The position numbers and the translations under genes are program-made. A DNA stretch of 60,000 nucleotides from Liolophura sinensis. Its lineage: Eukaryota > Mollusca > Polyplacophora > Chitonida > Chitonidae. The number at the start of each line of letters is the position of its first letter. Position 1 is the first letter of the stretch. This document shows, one piece after another, positions 1 through 13,612 of this stretch. The notes under the pieces were generated by a model. The model was given only the letters and a program-made list of their open reading frames with translations, made no database searches and was not told the origin of the DNA. Where the stretch lies: contig NC_088300.1 in the NCBI RefSeq assembly GCF_032854445.1, positions 22,613,608-22,673,607 on the forward strand, given 5' to 3'.

Positions 1-817
1 CATCATATGGACTGATTTATTGCTCCTGTCAAAACAGAGCAGCCAACCCATTTTTCATTATAGATTCTCCATAAAACCCTTATTAATTCCACTATCTTCA
101 CAGGGCTAAGATTTGGGTGCAAACATTTTATCATGGCACCCTGTCCTTTCCATTCATCTCACAATAGAACACCAACAGACAATTCAGAATGAGTTAGGGA
201 GTCATGAATACCATACATGGAGCCTTCCTGAAATCCACGGTTTGTGGACTATGAACATGGTAAACTTTCACAATACACAACACTTTCACAATATTAACAA
301 CAATTATTTCAGGTGTGTTATAACTAAAGCATCCAACAGCCAAAAACTGCTCCTATGCAGCAATGTTGCCATGTGAGTGGTCATAGGACAAACTGCCGGC
401 AGACTATTTTGACCATTATGCATTTAAACATATTTTTTATGTCCATGCAGCATTTGCACACATGTATTTGAAAACTTTTATGTGCAGCTGTGTTAGTAAA
501 AAAAACATGTGAAAGTCAATAAAATGTGAACATAAAATGTGTCCATACCGAATATGTACATCATAATCTTATGCAAGTACATGTATACATGTACATACAT
601 AGGTTCAGCCAAGTGTACAGCTGTTGCATTTACATTACCAAATACACTGACTGTTTCACATCAAAACAAAACTATGGCCATAGATGTGCATCTCACGCTG
701 TCATCTCCACTGGTGAAAATAATCAGCAGAAATAATCAAAATGTCATTTTGCAAATTATGTAAAATGTCATATTATTAAGTATGTACTCTTCTACATAAA
801 GAGAGCCATTCATGCAG

Positions 818-859
<42 letters not shown>

Positions 860-2200
860 GGCCAGGTTACAAATAACCCTAAATATGTCAAGTGTCCACA
901 TATGTGGGTGTGGAATGATCTAGACTGGTTGTTTAGAGCCAATGTCTGAACACCTCTAAATACTAAATTATTAAACTATTATTAGCTTTAATAATAATTA
1001 TCACAGGTACAAGCATTGCAAGTTTGAGAATCTTGGAGCTGTCTAGAACAATTCTTTGACTACGCCTTCAAGCATGGCATGGCTATGTGCCTTGTTAAGA
1101 GGGCCATCACAAGTAGATGGTATTTTCTCTGCACAAAATGTGCTCTATACACCAGACAGAGACACATTCATAAGATACATGTGTACAAGTATAGCTCATA
1201 CCTTTCATTTTTTATGTGGTTTTCATTAGAGAACCCTCAGGGTATGTTCCTGGGTCAACTGAAGCCCATCCCAGGTAAATCACCTGTATGAGTACATGAA
1301 TGTGAGCATTGATAAGGTAGATACATGTGGGTTCGGGGCAATCACATGTGAACTCAGTCAGAGTACTGAAAATTATCACCTATATGCAGCTCTTACCTGT
1401 CTGTACACAATTATTCAACAGCACAAGAGTTAAGGCACGAGAGGCCAGCCAAGGTAAAATTCACATTCCACTCGGCAAATGCTGGCTGAGAATAAAAACT
1501 AGGTCAGTCAGGTCTAGGCTATGCGAGTACGAACACTCACACCATACAGGTTATAGTCTTCTAAATAACAATAGTCTACATTCCTAGCCTGACGATGGTA
1601 GGTAAGCACAAGACAAGCCTCACAAGATATACATGTACACCTGATGTCTGCTATCTGTGAACCAGCAAGGAGCCATTCAACAGAGCTAATTAATCCTGCT
1701 ACACAATAACATGTGCCTACCTGAACCTATAGTCATTTGAAGTCAACCAGGTAACCAGCATAGCATCTACTGGAAAGCAGTATAAAAGAGTAGTCCACAG
1801 AAAGTAAACGGTGGGTAAACACCCTGTGTAAGTGCCCCAATGCACACAGTTTGAACTTAACGCACAATCGCTGATCCGTCACAGTCTGCACAATATGTTA
1901 CCCGCTCCCTGAATGCGTTCACAGCAGGCCCTGGTCCCTGTGTGCTAAGATTTCACAGCCCCTACTCACCATGGCACTACATACACTGGTGGTTACCTGG
2001 CCAGGCTGTTAGGTCAGAGCTGTCACATCATTTCCTACACAGCCAGCCATTATGACAATGTCTACACTGCTTAATGGCTGGTGTAGGTATATACACGATC
2101 ACCTGTTCTCTGCAGCCACCTTCAGGTCATAAAAGGTATGACAGACAGGGGAGGTAAATCTGCTGCTCTCAACCCACTACATGTAGGAATGCACTGTCAG
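1..2200. other. Gene-free stretch, left edge
   Basis: I see no coding exon here. The open frames are short and lack recognisable domains or paired splice sites. The stretch is AT-rich and repeatedly contains the word acatgtac, as does much of the window. A TATA-like gtataaaag lies near 1,780-1,788 on the plus strand, but no downstream exon could be supported. It could be an intron of a gene outside the window or intergenic DNA. Confidence 0.5.
823..856. repeat. (TA)n microsatellite
   Basis: About 17 uninterrupted TA dinucleotides. This is a simple-sequence repeat, likely length-variable between individuals. Confidence 0.95.
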
Positions 2201-2203
2201 TAT

Positions 2204-2470
2204 GATTTATTCATTTATCTGTTTTTAATTGGCTGAGCATGCGTAAAATCCATGACCATCTGCAAGTTGTTTGCGGACCTTACCATATATGACAGTAGAG
2301 GAAGAAGCACGAGCGAGACTTGAACTCAGAGCAAAGGCTCGAGAGTGAGAGGCTCCATGGCCATTGTGTTACGTGCCCACTATGGGGGCCCCAAAAGGGG
2401 GGAGCCCACGACCATTCACAAGTTGCAGGCAGAGCTTCCCATGTGTGACCATCAGAATAATGATCATGAC
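2204..2470 (-). mobile_element. Diverged tRNA-derived SINE, family A
   Basis: Old copy of the mollusc SINE found intact at 38,927-39,192. Recognisable pieces are the tail-side ttattcattta, the ccatgaccatctgcaagttg and accttacc blocks, the cgagacttgaactcagag segment that matches the tRNA box B region, and a second ggagcccacgaccattcac block. The repeated blocks suggest either two overlapping insertions or an internal rearrangement. Confidence 0.65.
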
Positions 2471-3935
2471 ACCCTTACATCATATATCCTTCGTGAAGGT
2501 GAATATCATTTAGGTAGCATATTCTTTCCTAATTTTTATAAAAAAAGGATGAACATGTTTAACTGTTATATTTATAAAATTGCTAACTAAAATCAACTGT
2601 ACCAAATTGTGGCCTTTTTTTGATATCAGCAAATCAAATCAGTGCATAAAAATGTGCTTGAGGAAAAGAAAGGATAATTATTCTTTGTCAGCTACCAGAG
2701 TCTTCAATGATAAATGTATAAATAGAATTAAATTCAAATTTGTTAAGTGACAAATATATCTATAACCATTTTGCAATGGTTATTGATTTTAGTGTAAAAA
2801 TTGTGACCTAAGTCATAATTTAAATACGAAATATTTACCACCACATCCATCTTACTTACCTTTGGCCACATCCCAAATCACCTATCTATGTGTATCTCAC
2901 ATATAATCTATTTTGCTGTGATAGATAGGAAATCACTAATATTAAACCAGTGAGATTGGTCAGCATGATATTGAAAAGATGATTTCAACTTTTATAAATG
3001 TACATGTATTGCAGCATTTGTGTTTATTTACACTGAACATCCAGGTACAGTATTGGGGTACATTTAATGACATGTGAATGACTAGTATCAAATGAGATGT
3101 TATAAGATTTATCCAACATTATAAATATGCACATTTTAAATCTACTACATGCACAAGACCTAAGCTGGGGATCTGCTGAGTCGGCTGTATGTTAGTGTGT
3201 GTTAGCAGCTGTCCAATACCTCAACCTTGATGTACCTATAAATACATCTACTGTGCATGTAGCCTGGGTTTGGAAAACTTGTCCTTGGTCGATACATTCT
3301 GACAATGTCCACAAGGCAAGTTACCCTACGCCTAACTACATGTGCGTACATGTGCTCATTTATAAGCAGATTTCTGCAGAAACAATAAAGCTTACATGAA
3401 CCTTTCCAGCTAAGCTATTACTTCACAAATGGTTTCTAAGCTCTCTGCTAGCAATGAATACTTTTGATGAACCCACATGTACATGAAAATGCTGTAAGGA
3501 CAGAAACAGTTGACTGCTGCAGTTCTCTTGATTCCCATTTAACAATCTGATCTTAATGTTTGCGTGTCTACATGTATTGTTGCTACCATATTTCTTCTAA
3601 TTTTCGGGACACCTGGTCTGCTCATTTCGGCCAAAATGTATGTTTTTGTAGCAAGAATATGAGTTTCCTTCTCCCCAAAAGCATGGTTATACCATCTAAT
3701 GAATAACATATTCATATCTTTACTTTTCAAAATTTCACAAATCTACTTTAAAGGCATTACTTGATGAGATTCTCTTCATACAAATACAACTTGATATTGG
3801 AGTCAATTTCCACAATTCCAAACAGTATTCCCAATAAAAGACGACATATTTTCAGCCTGGGGCTACCCTAATTCTTCTACCTTTTCAACCGTCTATGCAA
3901 CTGATATTTTGAAACTTTCTGAGAGAGCTTGTGGT

Positions 3936-3950
3936 GGGGGGGGGGGGGGG
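3936..3950 (+). repeat. Poly-G tract (15 G)
   Basis: An uninterrupted run of 15 G. Such runs are prone to length error in sequencing, so the exact count should not be trusted. Confidence 0.9.
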
Positions 3951-4052
3951 TGCAGAGAAATAATTGGCACAGTTTTATTTAGCTTGCATCTTTAATAAAA
4001 CAAGTCATTTTTTAGAGTCATTTTCATAATAACTGTATGCATAATTCCACTG

Positions 4053-4321
4053 ACAAAAAGTGCTTTAGTGGTTGAAAAGCTTGAAGATTNNNNNNNNNNN
4101 NNNNNNNNNNNNNNNNNNNNNNNNNNNNNNNNNNNNNNNNNNNNNNNNNNNNNNNNNNNNNNNNNNNNNNNNNNNNNNNNNNNNNNNNNNNNNNNNNNNN
4201 NNNNNNNNNNNNNNNNNNNNNNNNNNNNNNNNNNNNNNNNNNNNNNNNNNNNNNNNNNNNNNNNNNNNNNNNNNNNNNNNNNNNNNNNNACAAAAAGTGC
4301 TTTAGTGGTTGAAAAGCTTGA
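4053..4321. other. Assembly gap (200 N) with identical 32-bp flanks
   Basis: Positions 4,090-4,289 are exactly 200 N, a placeholder length. The 32 bases at 4,053-4,084 (beginning acaaaaagtg and ending aagcttga) recur immediately after the gap at 4,290-4,321. Either the true sequence is a tandem repeat the assembler could not cross, or two overlapping contig ends were scaffolded without merging. Confidence 0.95.
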
Positions 4322-7300
4322 TAGATTTACAGTACTCATTTACAATAGCCATGCATGTAGGTCCATATATCATATTTCTGACTTGAGCAGATATTAATAG
4401 CATTTAAACTAAGTCAGATGTTCATGTAGGGTGTGAAGTTTGTACACAGCACTTGCATAAGCTCTCTCACCTTTAAATAGACAAAAACCACAAGCAATCT
4501 GCTGATAAAACATCCATCCAGTGTAGCCATCAGCTACATTACAGCGCATGCTGTAGTAGTATTGATTCTACAGCGGACAGCTAAACACATACACAAAACA
4601 GTAGAAAACCATCTGTGATTTCAACTTTGCCAAGCTAATGCCATATGGCTCTGCTGCATGATGGTCAAAGCAGACGATCACTCCTATATTTAGCCCAGAT
4701 TCTGCTGATGATAATTTAGTTGTAGCTGTAGAAGGTAATGACAGTTCACAGTAGTCTGACATGCCAGATACCATGCCTGATCTTTGCCTGCCCTCTTTCC
4801 TACACTACAGATACCTGAATGGATGGGGCATGAGCAAGATGCTCTACAGAACTTTACAACGGTCTGGTAACAGAACATATGTGCACACACACCACAACCG
4901 CCATGCCTGTGAAGCAATGACTGAACTGATCAAAACTGTCAAATGCAATTTGAGTTACCAGTAGGCACACTAAAATACGCCAGTGCAAGTTGAATCTAAA
5001 TGTACATGCATGTAAAATATTGTTAGAAGCTGCATATCTAACAAAGATTATTAAAAGATATATGATACACTTGGTTTTACTTCTTAATACCAAGCTGTTC
5101 TTACGTTCACAGCATGTTAACCTGTGACACTGTTTTCGAATATTCCTGACAGCTGCCTGAAGCAGAGGGGTTATTAAGAAATAAAAAATAGGCCTCAAAT
5201 GAAAACGTGTTGTCTAATTTTTTGGCATATCTTTCTCATTTTGTTGTATAGTACCTTTTCATGTATCCATCAAGCAATTTATATGTGAAGTGCTAAAGTT
5301 TTACTGATTCCAATAGCAAGTAAATTCATAGTCACGTGTCCATGGGTACACAACCAATGCTTGTCCACACAAGTCTTTAACAAGTACATGCAGCTTATTT
5401 AAGTAGTGTGAGTAAAACTCTGTCAACCATGCATGTACATGCAGATACATATGCAATTCAAATACGCCAGAAGCGTCATGTGAAATAGTTATGAGGACGT
5501 TAAAATTTCACTTAAGCGTAAATCTAGGGCCTGTCAGCTAGCAGGACTATTATAGTAGATTAAGTATCTGTTTATAAGCAAATGACTAAGCTCTTCACCA
5601 ACCATTAAACATACAAGATGTATCCAGCAGGAGTTTGACTAATTAGCAATTTCCAAAGACAGCTTGGTCGGTAGGATTAAGGGGCCATTTATATCTCGCT
5701 ACCTTGGCTTATCAATGGAAAATAAAATACATGCAGAAAATTACAATTAACATTACACAACACTATGTGCTTGCTGTTTACTGGAGGAAATGAAGTAAAA
5801 AAAATGAAGCAGTGAAGTTTTGGGTACCTTCCAGATAATAGACATTTTAAAACTAATAATAAGTAATACTGATAATGCCTGATAGGGGATTTGTTGTCAT
5901 TAAGGAAAGACAGTGACAATGCCATTAATATCACATGGAATAAAATGCTTATAAAACCATCAATCTTGACTGTTCAAGCCGCGATGCTGTTAACAATATC
6001 CTGTTTATCCCAGGCAAACAATGTGGATACTTTCAGCATGAAATACAGACTGTCCTAATGGCTAATTGAATGCATCACAGCTGGATAGACAAAAATGTTT
6101 TAGAGTTTAGTTTTTTTCTTCCTAAGCCCACTACCAAAAGTAACAAGTCAAGAACTTTGCCAGCCTGGTATAAACTTCATGGTAATTCGGGTCTAATTGA
6201 GGAGTTCCAGGCAGAAGTGTAAAATCATTAGCTTGTCTAGTACTTGGCCCTGTAGCCTGTATAAAATTGAGTCATTTGTTCCAGCCAAGCCATTCTATCA
6301 GCTGTCTTTTGGCTGCACAATGCCTTCAGTGTTCCAGCATGCCCAGTGGGCTTTAGGCTAGCCTCATTTTTCACACTTTATCTTACATGTGGGCGTCCAT
6401 TAACTCAGTGTGTTGCAAGATTCGCTGGCAGTTAGCAATTCATCCCTGAGGTAACAAAAACAATTGCCCAGCAATGAAAACATAGCTTGCAGTCTTGTTA
6501 AGTGACAAAATAGCCAAACAATCTTTAGATAGCCTGTAATGACAAAGCAGCCAATGCTTAACTGGAATACTGATGACCTAAGGTAGCTGTACTGGCATAT
6601 GTTCATGTTCTCAATGTGCATCTACACCATTACATGAGAAGCACATTAAATGCATTTACACTACCATTCTTTATATACATATACATGCACATATACAGTA
6701 TTGTTTCCATTTCTTTTTTATCTTTCTTTTTACTGTAATGTACACATGTGTCAGCACCAGTATTGCATCATAACATTTTACACCTACCTCCAATGCCAAA
6801 GCAGAAAGGGTACAGTGACAATGCATGAAAATAATACATTACAGAAAAGTGCGAGTCTATCTTCCAGCTATCTGTAAAATATTGTGCATGGAAGGCTCGT
6901 CATTTTCAACAAATCTCATGCAAGACCCTCCTGAGCAACCCTACAGTACCATGTCATCCATAACTAAGTTAAACCTTTTGCCTGGCTCAAAATGTTTTAT
7001 TGATCTTGACAGGTGTTTCGAGGGTCGTTTGGAAAGAGTGAGTGAGTGATTTGGGTTTAATGTCGTACTTAAAAATTGTTCAATCATACGACAATGATTA
7101 TTTGGAAGGGTGATATCCTGCTTGAAAAATGTATGTTTCAGTACCAAAAGTAATATTTTAAGACATTTTTTGGCCTCACTTTTTGACGAAGACGAAATTT
7201 TAGGTCATTCTTCCTAAGATCCCAAGAGCAAGCGAAAATTGGGTATCTTCAAAAGTTTTCTAGGTACATGTACAGCTACCCTCATCATGGTACATGAAAT

Positions 7301-10300
7301 ATAACTTTCCACCTGAACCTTTGTGACAGAAAATGCAAGAACAATGTACCGTTATCTATGAAACATGCTTGGACTGGTTACAACAGTGTTACGTAAACGC
7401 ATATTTATGATTGGTCAAACTAGCATTTGTGAGTGACAGATGAGACAGATCTATTGCTGTAGTATTTCAATTTCTATCACACAAGAACAGAGGATGTGCT
7501 ATATCTTACCTGTGAACTTGAATACAGAAATGTACATATCAATAATCCTCTTAGAAGGAATTCCCTTACACGCTATGGCATATACTTCAGACCAGATGAC
7601 CATGTTATATGGAGATCACAACAAATGTTAACTCCTAGGGCTGTGATAAATGGGGCGTAGTGGTGATCCATCTAAACCTCTGATAGGATAAATGTGAAGA
7701 GTTGACAGTGGCAATCAGCAGTGGAACTGTGTGATAAATAGATCACATCTATCTGCCTAGATTAGGCTAGCAGCTTTGATGTTGTACACTGGTACACATC
7801 AGGTAGGCCTACATGTACATCTACTTTTAAGTCCTTAACCTTTTTAACCAGCAAAGCACTTTTTTCCCTTGGAATTTATGCATACAATTATTATGAAAAT
7901 CAGGGTAAAAATGATCAGCTTGTGTCATTAAAGATACAAGTTTCATAAATCTGTGCACATTATTTCTCAACACCCCATAGTTCTCTAAGATTGTTTCAAA
8001 ATATTGGTTCCAGAGGTGGTTAAAAAGGCCGGTGAATTAAGGTATACGTAATCAAATGATAAATGTTCTGCAAGAGGTGTTGGGATTCATTATTTACAGA
8101 TGGTTTTAATTACATGTAGATTATTGTAATTTATTAGCTTGGTATGTATAAATACTGCGTTGTACTTCAGACATACATATGCTGTAAGATGTTTTTTAAA
8201 GTTCATATTAGAAATCATAACTTAATTAATCCTCAATCATCAGTAGAATACAATACATTATTTGAAAAAAATTATTTGAAAAAAATTATTTGAAAAAAAA
8301 AGAAAAATGTATTACCTTTCAGAGAGAGCATTCGTCATAAATGCTGTGTTGTTTTCTCAAGAATGCTTTGCTCATATTACAGCAATCAGTCTTATGACAT
8401 GCATTTGTCACACATGTGCTGTAGGATGCATAGGATTCATAACAAAACATTAATTTTCAGCAGAATACACTACATAATTTCATGGCCAAAAAAAATGTAA
8501 ATGTATTATCTTTCAGAGAAAGCTTTTGCCACATGAATAACATCGCAACTGATGATTCCTAAAAAGTTCATTTTTCACACATCCAACACACCTGTGTGTA
8601 AATGGGCACTTACTATAATGCATACACTGAAGGCTCGACTTTTCATAGACATCTGAACCAATCATTAAAAACAGTTTAGTTTCCCCAACTGTTTTTTAAT
8701 GAGTGATACAGATAAGGCTGTCTGTATGTACATTCAACAGGCCACAGTAAATAGTAACTGTGTTCAGTGATCAGGGATACAGCATAATGATCCCATGATT
8801 ACACTGGCTGTCATCAGGTCTGGTCATCAGTAAATCACAGCCTGCTTTATGTTACCAAGGTAGACCCTAAGGGAGAAGCCTGGACTAATGCAGCAATGAT
8901 GTGGGTCGATCAGAGCGCCAAAGAATCAATGAATGAGGTTCAGTGCCATGATACTCTTCAAGGCAGCCTAGTAAAATGTAATTTAATATCCCACATGTAC
9001 TAAACAGGTACATGTATTATACAATGCATAAAGCTCTGCATGAATTTAATGAGGCAATCACTTTTTAACATGTTTCTTTCAACAAAATGGACTCTGGAGT
9101 TGACAAACGATTTTACTTGCAAACTTGCTAACAATAAACAGTTGAAACTTGAATGTATTGATGCTGGCCATTCTACTTTACCATTTACATCTAAATGAAA
9201 AGGATATGAGGATCCATACACAAATTTGTGTGCGCTGGTTATTAATGAGCAGTACATGAATTGTATGTGTCTATGATGCATTGTGAAGTTTCAGCAGACC
9301 ACTCATGATATTATAGTCAAGTTAGCCTTCAAGGAAACGGCTATATGATATCTCTTAGGCCTTCCTGGCATAAGACAAAAAAGAATAAAACACCAGAATG
9401 AAAAGAAAACACAGGTATTAAGGATAAACAGCAGAAGGATGAAAGAAACATTTGTACTGCCTATCTAGACATAAATCATCTAAACCCCCTATGTTGCCAC
9501 ACATGTGAGTGAATGATGAGGCATTTAACCTTATTGAGGAAGAGTTCATTGTCACAATATGGGAGGGATTTCATGCAAGAAATAGCTAAAATCATTTACT
9601 GAAAAATACACAGACACACCCAGCCTGGCAGGCTATGAAATATTTCCATGTAGCTGACACATTAAAAGTTGACCATAAACGGTTACATGGAAATGCACAG
9701 ATACAATGTTTAGTGACCCCAAACATAATTTTAACTACACATTTTATTTAGAAGCATAAATCAAGAATGCAGTATGACAAAGTCAGGAAAAAGTAACTTT
9801 TATCATTTTTTAAGCAACCTCGTCTTTAAATAATCAAGTTAAACATCTGAGAGTGCTGTCTGTTTTCGTCTCAACTTGGGAGTAGGTCTCCATCACAAAC
9901 TCTCCCAGTCTAGCTGGTAAAAATCAATTCTTTATGCACACAGAAAATACAAGGCCTCAAATGTTGAGGATTCCGCAAACAAAACAAAGCGAGTGTGATC
10001 CATTGTATGGCCTAAATGGATAACAGAGATCAGTCGCTCAACCGCATGTGTTTTGACAGACACACTACATGGCTTTGTCTCTGGGCAATCCCAAGTGCAT
10101 ATTCATGAACGAAAAAAATTAAACAACATTATAAAAATAAAGCCGTGGATTCCCATCAATATAATATTTTTACAGTTTCCGCACATTTATCTAAATCATA
10201 AAACATTAACTCCTCTGTAAAGTTTTATTTTATTTTTGCGATAAACATTATATACATGTATGTATTATGGTCTTTTCCATAAAGATTATATATGCACTAT

Positions 10301-10680
10301 GCAGCACAAGTGGACATTAATCAGTACTGGTTATCATATACCACATGCACACATTCATGTACATGTAGTTTGCTAACCCCATCCTGCCGGATATCGTTCA
10401 TATACAGTACACTGTACATGCATCTCTGAATCAGATAGACAGGATGCAGGACTACTGACCATTCACACATATATATATACAGATATATCAATATACAGCC
10501 AACAGGCAGGCATGCATGCATGCATACACACAGGACATAAAAATCAATTCCTACTGTAGATACTGACAATAAATGCATTATCATTCTCATCTTCACACAC
10601 AAACAGATTACATGTACGTGTAGGCCAATTTAATGAAAGCTTGCAAATATAAAATTTAAAGGTACATGCACAACACTTTC
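4322..10680. other. Gene-free stretch
   Basis: No supported coding exon. It contains a fragment of SINE family B near 7,035-7,095 (gagtgagtgagtga followed by gtttaatgtcgtac) and the diverged tandem duplication at 8,174-8,549. The rest is AT-rich DNA without recognisable genes. Confidence 0.5.
8174..8549. repeat. Diverged tandem duplication with internal 16-bp repeats
   Basis: Two related segments, about 8,174-8,346 and 8,411-8,549, share the ordered blocks atgctgta.gatg, a block near cataac, cagtagaatacaatacat (cagcagaatacactacat in the second), and gtattacctttcagagagagc (gtattatctttcagagaaagc). The first copy also holds three tandem copies of attatttgaaaaaa at about 8,258-8,300. Confidence 0.7.
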
Positions 10681-10684
10681 AAAT

Positions 10685-10815
10685 ATTATTAAAACATCCT
10701 TATGGCTGATTCCATCGATGAATCAAAGGGTGTCATTTACAGAGAGGAGTTTACACAGGATAATACAGAACAAGTGGTACCTAATATAATTGTATCCTCA
10801 ATGCATCACCTTTAT
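10685..10815. repeat. Dispersed repeat, copy 1
   Basis: Shares the ordered blocks gctgattccatcgatgaatc, gtcatttacagagagg, tttacacaggat and atcctcaatgcatcac with a second copy at about 13,408-13,566. The copies are diverged and I do not recognise the family. Confidence 0.7.
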
Positions 10816-10959
10816 TGCGAATGTCCCATTATGATTCAAGGCTGATACAACAGGCTAGATGTAAAAATACAATTTTTGCATTGCTTTGCTTGAACAGACA
10901 ATTTTTACATGTGGTAGTTATGTGTAAATGATTGATTACATTGTACTCGGTCATAGAAA

Positions 10960-10990
10960 CATGTTGTACACATGTAATGTGTACAACATG
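10960..10990. repeat. Perfect 14-bp inverted repeat, 3-nt loop
   Basis: catgttgtacacat at 10,960-10,973 is followed by gta and then the exact reverse complement atgtgtacaacatg at 10,977-10,990. It could form a hairpin or cruciform. No function can be assigned. Confidence 0.9.
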
Positions 10991-11061
10991 TGTGATATTT
11001 TAATGTTTTCCGATAGACATCTATTGTAGTTAGCAACAACATTTGTCAAGTAATATTGCCC

Positions 11062-11196
11062 ACTGTATTTATTTATTTGATTGGTGTTTTACACTGTACT
11101 CCAGAATATTTCACTTATACAAAGGCGGCCAGCATAATGGTGGGTGGAAACCGGGCAGAGCCTGAGGGAAACCCACGATCCACTGTACAATGTGTT
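11062..11196 (-). mobile_element. Truncated SINE family A (tail part)
   Basis: Starts with tttatttatttgattggtg, continues through the conserved gaatatttcacttatac and gcataatggtgggtggaaacc blocks, and stops at the cccacgatccac block. The tRNA-like head, which would lie on the right, is missing. Elements of this type read on the minus strand with the tail on the left. Confidence 0.85.
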
Positions 11197-11235
11197 CCAA
11201 AGACTATGTGTTTATATTCTTCTGTTACTGTATTT

Positions 11236-11495
11236 TATTTATTTATATAATTGTTCTACCCCGTGTTCAAGAATATTTCATTTACACAATGGCGGAAAGC
11301 ATTATGGTGGGAGGAAACCAGGCAGAGCACATGAGAAACCCACAACCATCCACAGGTTGCTGACAGACCTTCCCATGTACGGCCGGAGAGAAAGCCAGCA
11401 TGAGCTGGACTTGAACTCACAGTAACCGCACTGGTGAGAGGCCCTGGGTCATCACGCTGCGCTGGCGCGCTAACCAACAGAGTAACGGAGGCCCC
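11236..11495 (-). mobile_element. Near-complete SINE family A
   Basis: Full order is visible: attattt-like tail, caagaatatttcatttacac, a ggtgggaggaaaccaggcag core, the acaggttgctgacagacc block, and a tRNA-like head at the right end. On the minus strand the head has a box A-like region near the right end and a box B-like gttcaagtcc near 11,410. The internal promoter is RNA polymerase III type by family knowledge. Confidence 0.9.
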
Positions 11496-11499
11496 TTCT

Positions 11500-13020
11500 G
11501 ATACTGTAAGTACACTAAAGCACATTTACATGTGTGTACCTGTGAAAGTGTCCTAGGCTAAGACCCTTGAGACAGCTGCCTGTACACCCATGTACACATG
11601 AAACTAACTTCATGCACTAGTGCTAATCAAATGTGTCAAAATCAGATGCAAGACAGACAGCAGCAAAATGTACTGCAAATTAACAGCCCTATAATGCAAT
11701 ACCTTTTTCAAGGTCAGCAATGGAGATGAACATGGTAAATTGGTACATTCATGGCAATCTCACAGGATACAATGTATTCATAACATCTATACATGTAAGT
11801 ATTCCCTTTTTAAAGAGAAACTATATACAATACTAATGCAAACCCCTCCTGTAGAAGTCACTCTTCATCTGACTATTACCTGTCAAAAAATCTGACACAT
11901 GCTGCTTTTGCAATCATCCCTGCCAGCACATGTATAGTCAAGGGCTTAACAATTTTCTCCATACCATCAACTTAATCAATAGCAGACTCAGACATGGTGA
12001 GAGAACTAAACACCTTAAATTAACTTACCTTAGTAGCTACATGTAATTGCAACTTGTAGTGCAGATCATGAATGTATAATTTATATTTACACAGCTTCAC
12101 ACATCAGGGAAAAGGTTCTATCACTATACTACAATTAAACTAGAGTTACTGTCTTCACGTGGTTAATAACATTCTAAACTCTAGACTATTAAAGGAGGTT
12201 TCCTTGGGTACAATATCTTCTGTATCAATCCTCAGTGAATTTGGTCAAGATGCATACTAATACAGCCAATGGATCAAAATACATATGTACTTGTGCGATA
12301 AATGCCTGTTAGCTATACACCAGGAATTTGTGTTTTTCTTCTGAAGATAATTTTAGGACAAATTTAATCACCCCATCAGTGTCAATTCTGTATCCCTTCA
12401 AGCAATTACTTTAGCTGTATTAAAGTATTTTTCAATCATTTAAAACCTAACATTACTTATTCTCACACCTGTGTACTATTTTTCTTTGTAATGATAATAC
12501 ATGCACATGCATAAATGCATGTTCTGTTCATGGACAAATTCAGATAAGTACCTTAATATGGCAATAACTGAATATCTGTAAATTGCAAAACCTACTTAAT
12601 GCACATGCGATGGTGCATCAATGATAAATTAGCTTAGCTATTTTCAAAATTCTTTATAAATTATAGGTATGTAGGGGATTTTGGTTTGACATACCTGCTG
12701 TGCCCTGCATTAACAGGATTATCTGGGGCAGTCAACCTGTCAAACAACTTCTGCTAACAGACAGGGGTCATGCTACCAGCACTGTCTGTTTGTCCATCCA
12801 GTGAAGTAGCTGGGTGAGATAGGGGCTTCTGTGGCTGATAGGCCATACACCACAAGGGTGAATAAACAAGTCAGCCATATGAGCCTGACACCCTCAATAG
12901 CTCCCTATTCATGTGAAACTATGTAATACTAACTAAACATATCACTTGATGGGTACAATATTATTGATTTACAAAGGGAGATTGATCACACACTAATCTG
13001 AATTCATTGGGCCATATACA
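11500..13020. other. Gene-free stretch
   Basis: No coding exon or recognisable repeat family found. AT-rich with scattered acatgtac words. Confidence 0.45.
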
Positions 13021-13022
13021 TG

Positions 13023-13050
13023 CATACATACATACATACATACATACACA
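13023..13050. repeat. (CATA)n microsatellite
   Basis: About seven tandem catacata-type tetranucleotides, followed by a short TA-rich stretch. Confidence 0.9.
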
Positions 13051-13407
13051 TATATACATGTATGAAATTGAATGACTGCAGAAAATACAATTCAATAAAT
13101 GAAAACTTATATGGTGGAGAAACTTAATCCACCATCTTTAAGTAGTAAATCCAATTACCAAATACTTACTAACGACTAAGCTTTCAGAAAAACATGCGCC
13201 CTTGTGCAGCTGCTGTCGCATATTATATTATATGCCTTCCCACATTCAACCAGAAAGAAATGAAAAAAAAAACCCATAAGATATCAGAAGCACATGGTTT
13301 TACAGAAAATGAAGAAAGATAGGCAAAAAAAAAAAAAAAATTTAAAAAAAAAAATCATTTTTAAGGTCTGTTTTACATGGAACAAGATACTGGATTCATT
13401 ATTCAAT

Positions 13408-13566
13408 ACAACCATTCTTATGCTGATCCCATCAATGAATCAATGGATGTCAACAAAGCTCTCAAGTGGTTAGTCATTTACAGAGAGGTATGCGTTTACA
13501 TAGGATGATACAGAAGAAGTGAGATCTAATATCAGCCTCAGTAATTATATCCTCGATGCATCATCT
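13408..13566. repeat. Dispersed repeat, copy 2
   Basis: Diverged second copy of the repeat at 10,685-10,815, sharing gctgatcccatcaatgaatc, gtcatttacagagagg and atcctcgatgcatcat. It carries an extra internal segment around 13,449-13,470 that copy 1 lacks. Confidence 0.7.
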
Positions 13567-13587
13567 TCACAAAGCTAAACGACCATC

Positions 13588-13612
13588 TCCCACCCCCACC
13601 CCCACCCCCCAA
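13588..13612 (-). other. C-rich run, G-quadruplex motif on minus strand
   Basis: The plus strand reads cccacccccacccccacccccc, so the minus strand has four or more G-runs separated by single T residues. This fits the standard G-quadruplex pattern with very short loops. Confidence 0.75.

Noticed and set aside
4024-4397. Open frames spanning the N run
   Set aside because: They consist mostly of unknown residues across the assembly gap.
11144-11525. Open frames on both strands around 11.1-11.5 kb
   Set aside because: They lie entirely in SINE copies. The same peptides recur wherever the SINE occurs (for example 38,950-39,181).
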